From: Stromatinia cepivora
Taxonomy: Eukaryota; Ascomycota; Leotiomycetes; Helotiales; Sclerotiniaceae
Assembly (NCBI GenBank): GCA_014898415.1
Contig: RCTD01000025.1
Span: 186,001-250,000, forward strand
DNA length: 64,000 nucleotides
Reading direction: 5' to 3'
Below, piece after piece: positions 23,950 to 36,229 of this stretch (position 1 is its first letter; each line of letters opens with the position of its first letter). A program made the translations under genes and the position numbers. The notes beneath the pieces are model-generated. The model saw only the letters and a list, made by a program, of their open reading frames with translations. It was not told the origin of the DNA and searched no databases.

Positions 23950-24288
23950 CTGTGGTATGAAAAATAATTAGCCAATTTTGAACCAAGATAAGGAAGAAAT
24001 TATCTTAGTGCAGGCATTTGAAATATCGTATCAAAGAATTGGATGCGCGACCAGTTATGAGAAGACAGGTATTGCCCGAAGAGATGTGCGAAAACAAGTA
24101 TTGATATGTAATATGGTGTGCAGTCGATCGAAGAAGGTTTTGAACTCCATCTCAGTTATCCACTGCGCAACTATTTCCAATCCTTTTTTGCTCGACAACA
24201 TTTTTCCTTCGCATATTCTGGTTTCGATTTCGTTCTTGATGCTCGATCGTAATGCCGATAGGAATCAAGATATTGATGAATTACTGAC
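23950..24288 (-). other. Probable 5'-leader intron of RPS8
   Basis: On the minus strand a donor CAG|GTCAGTAA at 24288 pairs with an acceptor ACCACAG at 23950, only 11 bases before the RPS8 start codon. The region has no coding potential. This is an inference from splice signals only. Confidence 0.5.
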
Positions 24289-24289
24289 C

Positions 24290-25589
24290 TGATGATTCGA
24301 ATTACAATCGTTGTCGTCGAAGAATTTGTCGTGAGAGTTTGAAGTATTTCAAATCGAAACTTTTGCAAAAATGAAAAACGGTGCGAGAAGCTAGTGTGGA
24401 GGCTAAGAATAAGCGAGAATTTCGCGCTTCAAGATTGTAGTCACGTGTCAAAGTAATTTATCGTGGCTTTCACTTCTCCCCCGACATTTCTCATTTTCAT
24501 ATTATCCTTCCCTCAAAGTTATAATTCACGAGATTGGATAATGAATTCTGATAGAAGAGACCATGCCCTAAAAAACGTCATATATCTAAATTAGTCTCAA
24601 AAAGACGTCAAACGGATGCACTATTCCTTCCCGTTAGAAGGAGGAGATGATGTCCAATCCATCTTAAATAATCCTTCGCTCCAATTCCCTTTCCAGCTCG
24701 ACAGGAAACATATCGTTGATTCTTGGTTCCGCTCCGCAATCTATGATTTAGATGCCGATGAAGAATGCTCTAGTTTGTGTAAATACAGAGGGCGATGATA
24801 AGAATTGCCCGGGTACGTATCAAGCATTTCTTAATCATGCCTGAGATAGAAATCCTTCCGATTCTCCTCCCTAACAGCAACTTGAATTTCTATCAAAAGC
24901 GAGACAACACACAATATAGCATTTCAACATTCATTCGGGAATTGAGTGTAATGAAACGCGGTGTCCTTCTGGCCACAGGCTTGGAAATCACCGAGTTATC
25001 ATCTATCAATCAACCAAAGTGCCCTTCATAGAGGTTTGAGAGTATAGAATTATATTGGGCAGTTCACAGATATCCGAGATAGAGGATGAAAATGAATATG
25101 CTTGCATGGGTTAGGCAGTTGTTAGAGCAGGGTGAAGGTGTAATGGTCGAGGAGAGCGACGGATAATGGTTTGATCGAGCTATCAAACAGTGAGTCTTTT
25201 GCTTGATTGTGAGGAGAGGAACGATGATTGTGTAAAGAGGCTGGATGAATCGGCCATAACACCTAAAATTAACAGCCCCCAAACTTCAGTTGATCTTTTG
25301 GTTCTTCCAGTGTATCAAAATGGTTCGGACTACATAGTGTACTTCAATTTGCTACACATTTCATCAATAATTGTTTGAAAAACAGGATATTGGGGTGTTC
25401 AGTTTGAATTCAATTACCGAACCTTGCAAGAAGAACTTTGGTAGCCGCCAGCTTGAAAGATACGAGTTTAGCGCTAGAAAGCGAACAAAAGGAACAAACA
25501 AAACATTCGAGTATAAATCACTTTTTAATTGATCTTCTCAAGACCAAGTTTTCTTTTCTCATCAACTGCGAAGTCAACCCCATTCCAAA
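24290..25589. other. Intergenic region upstream of RPS8
   Basis: It includes the RPS8 promoter near 24400-24550. A 60-codon open frame at 24616-24798 and a 78-codon one at 24795-25031 lie to its right. They show no domain, and I do not call them genes. Confidence 0.45.
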
Positions 25590-25970
25590 ATGGCTGAAGT
25601 CTACAAGTTACCTGGATATCAAGTCGATGTCAAGCTTAAAGTGTTTAGCCACGACATTCGTTTTCAATCATACTCACCGATTTCCTCCATCTCAACTCTT
25701 TGGCCAAAGTTACAGACTTTCATAGAGCTCTACCAGCCGTCTCAAGAACATTGGACGCAGCACTACTTAAAAGTCCAGTGTTCAACGAACAAATTTCTGA
25801 TCATGCTGGTTCCCTTCTGAAGATTGCCTGCCAACCCAGAAGTAGAACTCTTTACAAAGAATGCACGTTGCTGGTCGATGGGCGATCCTTGCATATCAGA
25901 AGATGATATGCATCTTCGCATCCGAGCTCTCGCTGCCTATACAAGTCTTACGACAAACTCGATATAGCAA
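25590..25970 (+). pseudogene. Relic of a BTB-domain gene
   Basis: Starting at 25590, one frame reads like the start of a BTB domain (YKLPGYQVDVKLKVFSHDIRF). The homology then moves to a second frame from about 25670 to 25905 (ITDFLHLNSLAKVTDF-like, then FHRALPAVSRTLDAALLKS and YKECTLLVDGR), which resembles the helical tail after the BTB domain in small Leotiomycete BTB proteins. The middle of the BTB fold is missing and the frames do not join by plausible introns. I infer a decayed gene with an internal deletion. The similarity is recalled and modest. Confidence 0.45.
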
Positions 25971-26049
25971 ATCAAGATCTTCTAAAGTGCATTGCGAAAA
26001 AAAGCCGTGATAAAGGGGGGTTTTGACCGGATGTATTGTATGGAAACGA

Positions 26050-26930
26050 TTTTACTTCACTTCCCTGCTATTATCGAGGACTCGGTGAATTGAATTAAGA
26101 TGATTCTTTAAACCCATTCTAGCTAAGGTACTAGCTAACAGTCTAGTCCTTGATCCTAAGACATTGGAGTAGGTCAGGGCAAGTTCAAGGCTTAATTTCC
26201 CTGTGCGGAAATCAAGGATCCAGAGCTCCCATGGGATATGCAAGAGAAAGAGTGGTAGGACCTCACAGTCAAGATGTGCGGCCGTAATTGAATTTCGAAT
26301 GTGTCACCCGGGTTCGAAATTGAAAGTAAGCTTCGGAGACGGAATTCTTACCACGACCTGGGGATCTCCTCTGGCAAGCCAAGAGACGACTTCCGGCGAC
26401 TTCTGAGTTTCAATATCAGATGAGGGTAGTCGAAAGCTCATACGACTTGCGCCGAGGTATTTCATCGGTGAGTCAATTTCATCCGTTTCTCCAGCACTTA
26501 ACTTGCGCGAACCCAAGGTCTGCCATGTACCGGACTGCAGTTCTATTCTGAGGAGTTCCTAATTCTTCGAATTTACCCTCAAGAATTCATCGACTCCCGA
26601 GCACCGAGAACCTTCAAATCCAGGTTGCAGTCTGGGCTATCAAGCATTCTCATAACGTCTTCTCAAGTATCTTGTACACTGAAGTGACATATTCTGGCTT
26701 TCTTTTCCACCCTTTCTGTATAGGATTTACGAACAGTGGCTAGTTCCCCGAACGTTGCAATTATAGGACGAATGTAGTTTCTGAGCTGGGAATCGATGGT
26801 GTATTGAGGCCGCGGGAGAGACAATAGGCACAATTTCAAAACACTTCCCATATATGATGCATGCTTTTGCTAGTGACCAAGAAGTGAACGGGTTGAGAGA
26901 ATCCAAGTTTCCCGGTCTTAGTATCAAGCA
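26050..26930 (-). pseudogene. Decayed coding sequence, family unknown
   Basis: On the minus strand one frame from about 26560 to 26060 reads as ordinary protein (RIELQSGTWQTLGSRKLSAG onward) for some 165 codons with a single in-frame TGA near 26310. Another stretch, at about 26870-26590, has one in-frame stop near 26665. Composition and continuity suggest an old gene broken by point mutations. I recognise no domain. Confidence 0.3.
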
Positions 26931-27099
26931 CATTCCATTCCTCTGATTCTAGGGCGCTATTATTATAGTAAGATCAAATGTCTGTATGCACAAACCGCAT
27001 TCCCCACTAAGTGAAAATTTCATTCCGAATTTCGCAAGCCCTGCTTTACATCCTGATGATCCTCAACAAACCCAAACCCCGCTCATCTAATTCGCAACC

Positions 27100-27545
27100 C
27101 GTTTCAATTCCATATCAACAGGCATCTCCAACAACTCCAACAACTCCCCAAACGCCCAAACCAACCCTCTTTCCATCTCCATCTCCTCCCAAAACCTCAA
27201 ACTCTGCTCCTCAAGCACCCCCAATCGCCGCAAACCTTTTCCATTTCGTTCCATTCCCTCCCCTCCGAACCTAATCTGCAGTCTCGTACGCACGCACAAC
27301 CCTCAATTCCACTCCCCTCAGCAACCCATCCAAATTCTTAATCGCTATCTGTGCCCATGAATGATCAATCCCGTGCGTAACTATCAATGCCGGTTTGCCT
27401 ATCCACTCATTATACAAATCATCAATTGCATTCTTTAATCTTGGTTTTGAGGAGTGAAATAAACGAAGACTCCAAGATTTTTTATATTTGAATTTTGGTG
27501 TCTGAGTAACGAATTTCCAAAGACTATTTCCTGTATTTATATATC
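27100..27545 (-). pseudogene. Relic of an NAD(P)H-dependent FMN reductase (flavodoxin-like)
   Basis: On the minus strand the segment RLKNAIDDLYNEWIGKPALI then VTHGI..LDGLLRGVELRVV (about 27430-27290) matches the flavodoxin-like reductase pattern LKNAIDYLYNEWIGKPALIV. Upstream, FVTQT recalls the expected FVTPEYN motif, but the sequence between is replaced, and no N-terminal flavin-binding part is found. Downstream the frame stops after AYETAD, while another frame continues as a plausible C-terminus. A truncated, broken copy is the best reading. Confidence 0.5.
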
Positions 27546-30500
27546 TTGTTCAACACTATCCACGTACCCATTACTTCATCTCTAGACGACAAGTTATCTA
27601 CCATCTACGCATATCATCATCATGAAATCTGGAGGTTGATGGGCTTCACATACGAGCTTAGCAATACAAAAACTTGTCTCTTGCTAAGATACTATTGCTT
27701 TTCAATCTTTTCCATCCTTCCTTGCTATACACTGCTTACTAACCATGAATTCTCACGATCCGAGACTAATCAGGGGGGAAAATCCGAAGCGTAGAAACCC
27801 CGAAATTTCGGCTAATCAATCCGCATTCCAAAGAAGTCAATATCCAAAACCACGAACCGCAAAGACGACCAATCATAAAATTTTCCACGCCGCGTAGAGA
27901 AGTGATATGTAATTGGATGGTCCTGCGGACGAGTTTTTGATTGGTGGAGGGGCAAGGGGTAATTTATATTGAGACTGAGTGTTTTATATGGTGCGTAGGG
28001 TTTTGGATCGACGGATTAGTATTGTGATTGATATTATGTTATGTACATGGCAAGATACTGGTTGTGCCACGATAATATGAGAGGGTGTAGGTATGGAGCT
28101 CACACAATTGTGTGGTGTATTGATATCTTAAAATTCTTGAGGTGCTGAGAACGAGGACTTATGTCTTTTAAGTACCTACTAGGGTATGGTCATTCTCATC
28201 TAAACTTTCAGTTCTGGGTTTCTTGGGACAAAGGGGGTGATACAAGTAGGAAAGAAAACGGACGTGGCATCATCTTGATGTCGAGAGCTTTTGAGAAATC
28301 CGTGGGACATCAGCTGAAGCGAAACATGGTCGTCTTATGTGAGTATCCTCATGCAAGTTCCAAAGTTTGAAAAACAAGATCCTCTTTTCACCAAGGTACG
28401 AATGAGGGTATATAATTCAGTAACCCGATATGAACTCGATGTTGTGAAATGAAATAGCTCCCTTCTCCCAAGGCAATAACCAAGGCAGTAACCACACTTA
28501 AAATTGGAGACCTCAGAGTCTCCTATTTGTTTACTTCCAAATCACCTCCAGGAGCTTCAATCATAATATCTGTATAGAATATACTAGAGTACACACTTTA
28601 CGCTATATGGCAATCATCTTGTGATATTCATTGCCACAAAGCATTACCAACAGTTATCCAACTACTCTATACTTGTTTCGCTCTGTGCAGGAACTCGTGT
28701 TCGAAAATGATCAGGTCAACTATTTGAAAAGATTTTGAGAAATTAAAAGGTGCACTAACAGCTAGATATTCTCAAAAAAGATGTTAGATTTCAAATCCCT
28801 ATAACAGACAGGGCAGGTACGGAAGCAGTTTCAACCTCCACGCACCTTGTCTGCTTACCTTCGCAGTACTGCTAGGCATTTTTCAATGCTAACCGAGGTG
28901 TAGCATCTATTTCCGTCACGACACACCCATTAGCTTCGTCTCACGTCACACACAGAAGTACAGGGCTGGGTATCAATACGAGAAGAATACCGATGGCCCG
29001 GATAGTTCTAAAGTAGTGAGATATTGATCCTAACATAGCTCTCAGTCCCGAACGTATTCTGATTGAGCATAGTTGGTACTATCTGGTTGCAGATAGGACA
29101 TGGCTGTCAGATACTTGATAAGACATTGCGAGGGATTGCAATTGTTGGTTCATAACTTTGTATTACTTTGGGTCGCTGACGGTGTTCTGACTGCTGACAT
29201 ATTGTTTGGAAGGAGCTGTTGGAAATACAAAGGTGGAAGGTGGTTGTCAGACCGCCGTTTGCCATATCATTTCCCCCTGGAAAGTAAATCAATGAAGTAT
29301 ACGAAAATTCCAAATAGACTGAATCCACTGGGCAGTATTGTATTAGGCTCATGGTCATACGAGCGTTTAATCAATTGTTGGTCTGGAACTATTATTATCA
29401 CATTCGACGCAAAAAATGGAGGTCGGGTGCTACCTCGACAGGCAGCATTCCTTGTTAATTAAATAAAGATGCAAGGAAAGCCAGCCAAGTTCCAAACCAT
29501 TGGGAAGTTTTGGTATGGGCACCCGAAATGTCGGGACATTTAGAAAGAAGATATGCGCGTGATATGTCTGGTCGCGGGCAGGCCGAGATTCCAACTGCAT
29601 ACATAGGTCTTTCTTACTGTGCTACTAGCTCTACCAGATTACTTCAGCTCAAGACAAATACTTCGAGCTTAAGCAATATTCGCGAGAACTTTGCCATAGA
29701 ATTGGTCCTTCTCGAGACCTGCTATTGTTGGAATCAGACGATGAAATATATGCGTGTAATCTTCGGATCCAATCCAGTGGGGGTCGCAGGCCTCATACCC
29801 ACTCGATTTCATTTCAATATAACAAAGTATTGCGGATGACAAAAGGAAACGTGATTACATCAGATATTAATCATAAACACCACCTTGAGTTAGACAAACG
29901 GGGCGATCTCTGTTGATACTGTACCCCTGTATACAACGTAGAAAGGACGATAAATGCTATTAAACTAAACTATACTGTTGGCGGGTGAAGTCCGGTTGTT
30001 GGTAGCTGAATGCAGAGAAATTGCTGTTAAATCCACATGCTTGACAGGTCAATATCCATATCCGTAATAGTGTCCTCCGGCATGTTCAACCAAACTGTCG
30101 GTATGAACGCGATTCAGGCAACCTAATCATGTCATTTTGAAAGGCTTCAGTAATAGAATCCGTGTGCAACAATTATGAGATAAATGATATTAGATGCAAC
30201 TGCAGCCTGCTGTCAGACACACATGACCTATTTTGAGGACATACACGGTGAAGGAAATGATATGCAATGGAATACATACTGGGGGCTCAATACTACCCTG
30301 TAGGAAACTCAAAACTATGGAGCAGAGTGTGGGAATACTAGGATGATGGAGAGGTGAGTAAAATAGCACGAAACTACCCGTTCAATTTCCGCACCCACCC
30401 CTCTCTCCATTACAAGAAGAGCAAATATCACTAAACACGGAGGAAGTGATGTCTAGATACAGTAGTGACAGGAGAAACACTTGCTTGAAGAAACCCATTA

Positions 30501-31526
30501 TTTTGCTAGGAAATACCTTGAAGCAATAATTTCATCCTAGTAACATCTTCAACGGGCTTCCCATTCCGACTTATCCGGAAGCGCGGTGGCCATCAGAATA
30601 TGGGGCGTATGTGAACTAGTATGCCAACACGCGACGGTTCCGCAGTGAAATTGGTTACATTGTGACTCCAATGCTAGAATTGCAAATTAGAAACTGCAGA
30701 ATAGGTATTTTAAATTGGTGATCCAGACACTTGGAAGATAGGAACATTCCTCGGTCCCGAAATAACCTTTTCTATCCAACAATTTATGCCACAAAGGACT
30801 TAGGTCACGTGGCGTATCCATGGTATTGTCATAGAATTGCTATACTGAGATGTATCTTTTCTATAGCAAAAATTGTGGCGCATCTTACGGCAGTGTGAGT
30901 TAGTGCTCAGCCATGAATTCTGCACAATATCATACCCATGCACTGAAGAAACACCGCTCGTAAGCTGGCGTGAACGCCGGATTGCGATTTTCAATCTTTT
31001 GTGGAAACTTTAGCGTCTGACTGTATGAAGCATAAGCTTCTCCACCCCCAGAGTCGTATGCAGAAGCGATCTTGGTCCGTGTTTAATACCTATACCACCA
31101 AGCGGGGCTTTAGCGACCGCTACCGACATATTTGAGGACAAGGCTATGTCCTGAGACACAGCCCGATGCAACAGCAAGAATAAATTGCGTTGATAATCTT
31201 GGACATGCAAGTTATATTATTGCTTTATCTCCCCCACTCAAATGAGAAGTTATATCAATCCCTTGCAAAGTACTAAAATAGACCCTTGATAGCTTTTAGG
31301 TGGCTGATGAGATGGATGAATGCAGCGATAAACTGTGCATGTCGATGGAGCTGACGCCTATCGTGGCAAGGCGCGGAGTTCACCACTCCATGAGAACCAA
31401 CGCGAAATTGGCAACGCAATTTTGAAGTTCTCAAGAGATGATTATTGGGGTTATTGACGTTAATATTATTGATAGATATGTACTGGATACAGCATCATAC
31501 ACTTGAGAAGAGAGAGTAATGAAAGA
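27546..31526. other. Gene-poor stretch (4 kb)
   Basis: I find no gene I can support. Open frames up to 120 codons (for example 29100-29462) show no domain, no splice structure and no signal peptide. Together with 26-27.5 kb this is the longest gene-poor part of the window. Confidence 0.5.
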
Positions 31527-33275
31527 TTATGGTGAGAAAATTCCAGGTGTAATCTGGTCTAGACTCGAGCGAAAGAGCTCATTTGCTACTTCTCCATATT
31601 GAAGGATGTCCGTAACGATTCGATAACCTTCAGGTATATTCTCGTCAATCTGCCTGCAGGTAACTCGAACTTCTTTATTCCATCGATCGACTTCAAAAGA
31701 CTCCCCATAACATTTTGCATTGTTAAGTATAGTTCCGGATTCATCCATTCCTGGTTGTTCGAGTGTCATCTTCCAAATAGCGATCCTGGCAATCACACGA
31801 CTATCCCATGCACCCTCTCGTCGGTGAGAGAAAAGCAGTAGTTTTAGTGCTTCACCACGTAATGATGGTGAATTGCGACAGTACAATGCAACCTCAAATA
31901 GCGGTATTGTAGTGCGAATATCAAAATTAAACGATGCTTTGCCTTTTGATCTGGTTAGTGCATAATCAGTTGCTAGAAGGGATAGCAAATACCTCTGGAC
32001 AAACATATTTCATACTCTATTATATCTCGTGTGTAAGAGACAATATACTGGAATAGCTCGAGGAGCTCGTCCGTGATCGATTGCGGTTCGTTAAGACTTG
32101 TGGCAAGCTTGATGATACTGACCAACACCCGCATCCTCAATGAATCTGGTCTTAGCACTGGATGGCCAGGAATATCAGTTTTGCAATCGGACGTCCACGT
32201 AGATCGACGAAAGGCAGCATCCCATTGTCTTAATTGCGCTGCATAACAATCTCTCAGCTTGATTGCTGACCGAGGGATTTTTGTTCTTGGCGTGAATCTG
32301 TATTTGAATATCTTTAAATAGAGGTTGTTGGCCCTTGTGACAAGTATCGCTCGAGTATTGACTGCTTCTTCTATGCTCTTTTCCAGATATGGCTTGGCGA
32401 TAAGAGAATTCTGATTCGAAGCCCATAGTGGAATAATTGACACTATGGAGGCTCATTAGGACACAAACGAATCGGTCATCAAGAAGCTTTGAGGTCTCTT
32501 TCGTAAGCAATGATCGGGCACATTGCATGTGAGAAGTTGCTAGATTTCGATTCCCGTAGAAACAATCAAAGTGGGCTAATATCATAGACGAAATAAATAG
32601 TGTTCTTGAATGCTCCGCCGTACATTTGGTGGTTTCTATAAAGTCTCTCGTTGACCGCAATGTTTTGCCGTATTGTTTCAACGCGAATTGTTCATGATCT
32701 TGAGCTTGTTGTGAGTTATTAGTATCCAACTGAAAGCTCCGCAGAAGAGCAGGAATCGCTACGATTCCATGACGAATACATGGTGTAGCAAAGCTTTCCT
32801 GGAGAACGGCTTCGGTCCAAAAGAATGACTCGATCGACCTAGCTGTACGACGTGCTGTATCCATAATCATGCCATATGGGTCGGCGGAAGCTGGAGATGC
32901 AAAATCTTGAAAATATAGCAATTCTTGCTCGCTGAGGTTTAGGTAAGAAGGCTCATTATTTGGTAGAGTTGGTGGTGCCGGGCATATAGGGACTAAGCCT
33001 TGTCGAATAACATCTTTCATTTTCGTTGCTGTTGGCACTTGGGTGGTATAACCACGACATCGAATCCCTGACTTAGTACATCGAAAACAAGCTGGTTTCC
33101 CTTCATCGCATTTTAATCTTCGAAATCTGTGGTGTATCAAGTCAACATTATGCTCGGAATGAGATATCAACAAACCATACTTGCACGTTACGCAACCTGA
33201 CCTGACTTTAGGCTTGGAAGCTCTTTTTCCAACATAGTCTGACATTACGCTCATTATTAATTGGAGAGACTTCAA
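31527..33275 (-). CDS. Zn2Cys6 transcription factor with a disrupted frame
   Basis: The N-terminus carries the binuclear zinc cluster CX2CX6CX6CX2CX6C, with CVTCK split from FRRLKC by a 54-bp intron (33127-33180). The middle region is that of fungal-specific regulators of the C6 type (FFWTEAVLQESF, IRHGIVAIPALL), and the end includes LLLFSHRREGAWDSRVIARI, typical of the family. Two problems appear. Near 32443-32455 the coding frame shifts by one base (VLMS..H in one frame, IVSIIPLWAS in the next) with no usable intron. Near 31951-32000 the joining requires either a 50-bp intron with a weak GTCCAG donor or another shift. The gene is therefore a damaged allele, a pseudogene, or carries a sequence error. 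Target genes cannot be inferred. Confidence 0.7.
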
Positions 33276-34371
33276 ACAATCAATTATGATAAAACTATAT
33301 ATCTTGCTAAAGATGCGAGGAGTGGTATGTAATATTTAATTCTGCCTATGTACCGAAGACTTCCCCTCCGAAAATGGCGAAGACTTGCGGCTAAGCTAGC
33401 AAGGGTTGGGCGTTGACAGGGCTGAACAGGGGAACAGGCCAACTCCCATGATCCTAACGATATAGGGAAGGAGCGCAGAAAATAACGTTATACTAAATCC
33501 AGGGTTAGAAGAGGTGTAGTGCAAATCAGAAATTGGTGAGAACCTCTGTCAGGGGGAGGGCAAAATCGTTCATTTGACGAATGAGAAAACAAAATCCATT
33601 TCGTGCATTTAGAAAGCCCACATCTCATGCATCTGCAGACGCTTTAATCCCTCACTAGGTAGCGCTTGCAGTTGCATGGAATTTTGAATCCAATTGTAGT
33701 AATAGATGATCGAAAAACAGTGCGGGAGACTCGTAGCTATAAAACAGTCCCAATGTGCGGTTGACTACCACGAGGAACATTCCAATATACCTATTCCATG
33801 AGACACCCATGCTAATCGCGATGTTCTAGAGATCAACTAGTATTTGAAGATGCGGTATCAACTTGTACATCTGACAAACTTCAAATACACATCAAATGCA
33901 AACTTTTGATGTCAAACTCTTTATCAGGCATAAAAATGATGATTTGGCAACAGGTATGGTGTAGCAAGGCAAGTAAGCCCAGGTATGTTTATTAAATGGA
34001 TGTCCAATGAAGTAAGAGGGGTCCATGATTGAGGAACATTGTGACATTGTGACATCAAACCTTGCTCAAGGACACAGCCGTTCAAGGCATTCTGGATCTT
34101 TTCCAGGATTTCTGCATCATAGGATGGGGGGCTCTCGATTCTAAAAACAAAAGCCAACAAGTTGGTTTGATATTGGATTCTAAAGTCCGATGCACTAGCG
34201 GAGCGGAATAACAAATCATCCGGAACAATTTTCTTTGTCAATTCTGTAATCCCCACCATGACCACAATATTACGACCCCTCAGACAAAATAAGTCTTACA
34301 CATCAGCAGAGTGCCCCCAAACTTTTAACAAGGACAACTTTGCTTTTCAGAGCTCACTAAATTAAGAAAAT
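33276..34371. other. Intergenic region
   Basis: It contains the promoters of the Zn2Cys6 gene and of DPH3. A 113-codon minus-strand frame at 33924-34265 ends 107 bp before the DPH3 start. It has no recognisable domain, and I regard it as doubtful. Confidence 0.4.
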
Positions 34372-34743
34372 ATGGCCGAAAATATTTACGACGAAATCGA
34401 AATCGAGGACATGACTTATGACCCAGTTCTACAAATTTATCATTACCCATGTCCATGTGGCGATCGATTTGAAATTGGCATTGCGGATTTGAGAGATGGA
34501 GAAGATATTGGAGTTTGTCCAAGTTGTAGTTTGATGATTAAAGTTATTTTTGAGGTGGTGAGCTTTTTTCTTTCTCATGAGGAAATGTAGTCGATGCCAG
34601 TACGAAGGCATACCATTCATGGCTCCTTGATGCAAAAAAGACATGAAGATTCTTGAATTATGGGGCTAATACTTGCGACGTAGGATGATTTACCAAAGCC
34701 AGAAGGAGATCAAGGTGGTTCTCAAGTGGCGGTTGCGACTTGA
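34372..34743 (+). CDS. DPH3: Diphthamide biosynthesis protein 3 (CSL zinc finger)
   Basis: Two exons, 34372-34557 and 34684-34743, with a 126-bp intron, give 81 aa, the usual size. It contains the whole CSL zinc finger: YDEIEIEDMTYDP, then YHYPCPCGDRFEI and GEDIGVCPSCSLMIKVIF. Four Cys (CPCG, CPSC) bind iron or zinc. Dph3 (Kti11 in yeast) supplies electrons for the first step of diphthamide formation on eEF2 and for Elongator-dependent tRNA wobble-uridine modification (established for the family). The second exon gives the short acidic tail DDLPKPEGDQGGSQ. Confidence 0.96.
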
Positions 34744-35232
34744 GTAGAGTGATAATCTGGGGCTGCTTCATGATATTTGATTCGAGTCGAGAATATTTTA
34801 CATCGAGTAGTGATGAGGTTTTACTGGAAAAGAGACTGACAGAGGGATATGCAGCGATGATGGTGGGCATACATTTCCGAACACGACTCGCGCCCGATGA
34901 TGACTGTCCAGTATATGGTGTTATTCTGCGAAGGAACATTACCGCAAGAGTGGGACCGAATTGGGTTAAGTCGAGGTCATGGTGACTAGGGAGCGGGTGG
35001 GATCAGATCACTAGGAGGAATTACTATTGTGTCTGTGATGAGCACACATTTAGAGAGCCATATTGTGTCTATTATCGTTGGATGAAGTCCAAAAATATAA
35101 AGCTGCCTCAATATCTTAAATGATTTCCTGTGTGAAATATCTCGTGTCGTGAAAATGCCACTGCCATAAGACGCCATATGATGTCCGATTTAGAGACTCA
35201 CAAGCTGCAAGAGAGCTCGCCCAATTAACCTA
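34744..35232. other. Convergent intergenic region
   Basis: 3' flanks of DPH3 and frataxin. An 81-codon plus-strand frame overlapping the DPH3 stop has no domain. Confidence 0.5.
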
Positions 35233-35919
35233 TCAATCTTCTCCCTGCATCTCAGCGGTATATGAATTTGATAAGTCAATACCCACTTCATTCAACAACA
35301 ATTCACTCAAAGAAGAGCCATCTCTCAAGTATATCCACTCCCCTGATCCTGTCCCTTCTTTTGAATCCTGGCCTTCGCTTGTAATCACAAAATCGTAGCG
35401 CTTTGGACCAGAGGTTGGAGAAGAAAGCCAAATTTGTTTGTTGGGTGGTTGCTTGTTGATGACATACGTGCCGATGGGTGGAAATGAGAGTGTAAGAACT
35501 CCAGCCTATGCAGATATCTCAGTCAATTTTGGGAAGTACCTCATGGAGAGATGGATGAGCCAAGGGAAATAACGCACGCTGTATTCAACATCAATACCTT
35601 CTCTCTCCTCTTGTAATGCCTCTAACTTTTCAACCATCACATCCATATACTCATCCGACAATTCGTTGTATTGTTCTTGAGTGAGCTCGGCGGCTTGCTT
35701 TGGCTCTTCATTGCTTTCCAATATCTTAGGCTGAGGGTTCTCAGATTCAGGAGAAAGGCCTTTGCCAACCCTATTTGACATTGCGATGGGGCGGAAGGTT
35801 TGATAAGTAACGCTTGATCGGATGGTTGGAAATGCTCGGCCACGAGCAAGGAAATTTCGAGGGGTACCATATTGGCGGGGCGCACTGCGGAGGATCTTTG
35901 CAAGGAATGTGCGAGTCAT
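35233..35919 (-). CDS. YFH1: Frataxin, mitochondrial iron-sulphur assembly
   Basis: Two exons, 35919-35578 and 35505-35233, with a 72-bp intron, give 204 aa. I chose the ATG at 35919 ([16 protein letters not shown]), which starts an Arg-rich mitochondrial presequence. An earlier in-frame ATG at 35952 is possible. The frataxin fold starts near residue 85: [20 protein letters not shown] (acidic helix 1), [32 protein letters not shown] and the RYDF strand, closing with [15 protein letters not shown]. Frataxin helps iron-sulphur cluster assembly on the scaffold complex in the matrix. It is transcribed away from the AP-3 sigma gene, sharing a 310-bp interval. Confidence 0.96.
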
Positions 35920-36229
35920 TGTTGCGATTTCACGGAAGGATATGTAGTACAAAATAGGAGGATTGATTAAATGGTGAACTGGGTCGATGATTTGATTGTT
36001 ACAATTCTAGGGATTAATAAACAGGTTGGTCGCACAAAGCTCAATAGAATTAAGCTTTCAACGAGCTAAGGTTACCCCACGTTTTCCCGCTTCATCATCG
36101 GGGCTCGGAAGTCCCGTACCACGATCAATTCACCTGCGTTTTAGTTCAGCCTTCTTCTATCAGCCTTCTATGAACCATTATAGAAATATACTAAGCTCAA
36201 TTCGAAGTTCTACATTCTTGGATGCAAAG
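35920..36229. promoter_or_regulatory. Shared divergent promoter, frataxin / AP-3 sigma
   Basis: Only 310 bp separate the two start codons, which point in opposite directions. The interval has AT-rich stretches and no open gene. That it is a bidirectional promoter is inferred from layout only. Confidence 0.6.

Noticed and set aside
29100..29462. 120-codon plus-strand frame in the gene-poor block
   Set aside because: No domain, no signal, and composition like the surrounding noncoding DNA.
33924..34265. 113-codon minus-strand frame near DPH3
   Set aside because: No recognised domain. It could be real but has no support beyond being open.
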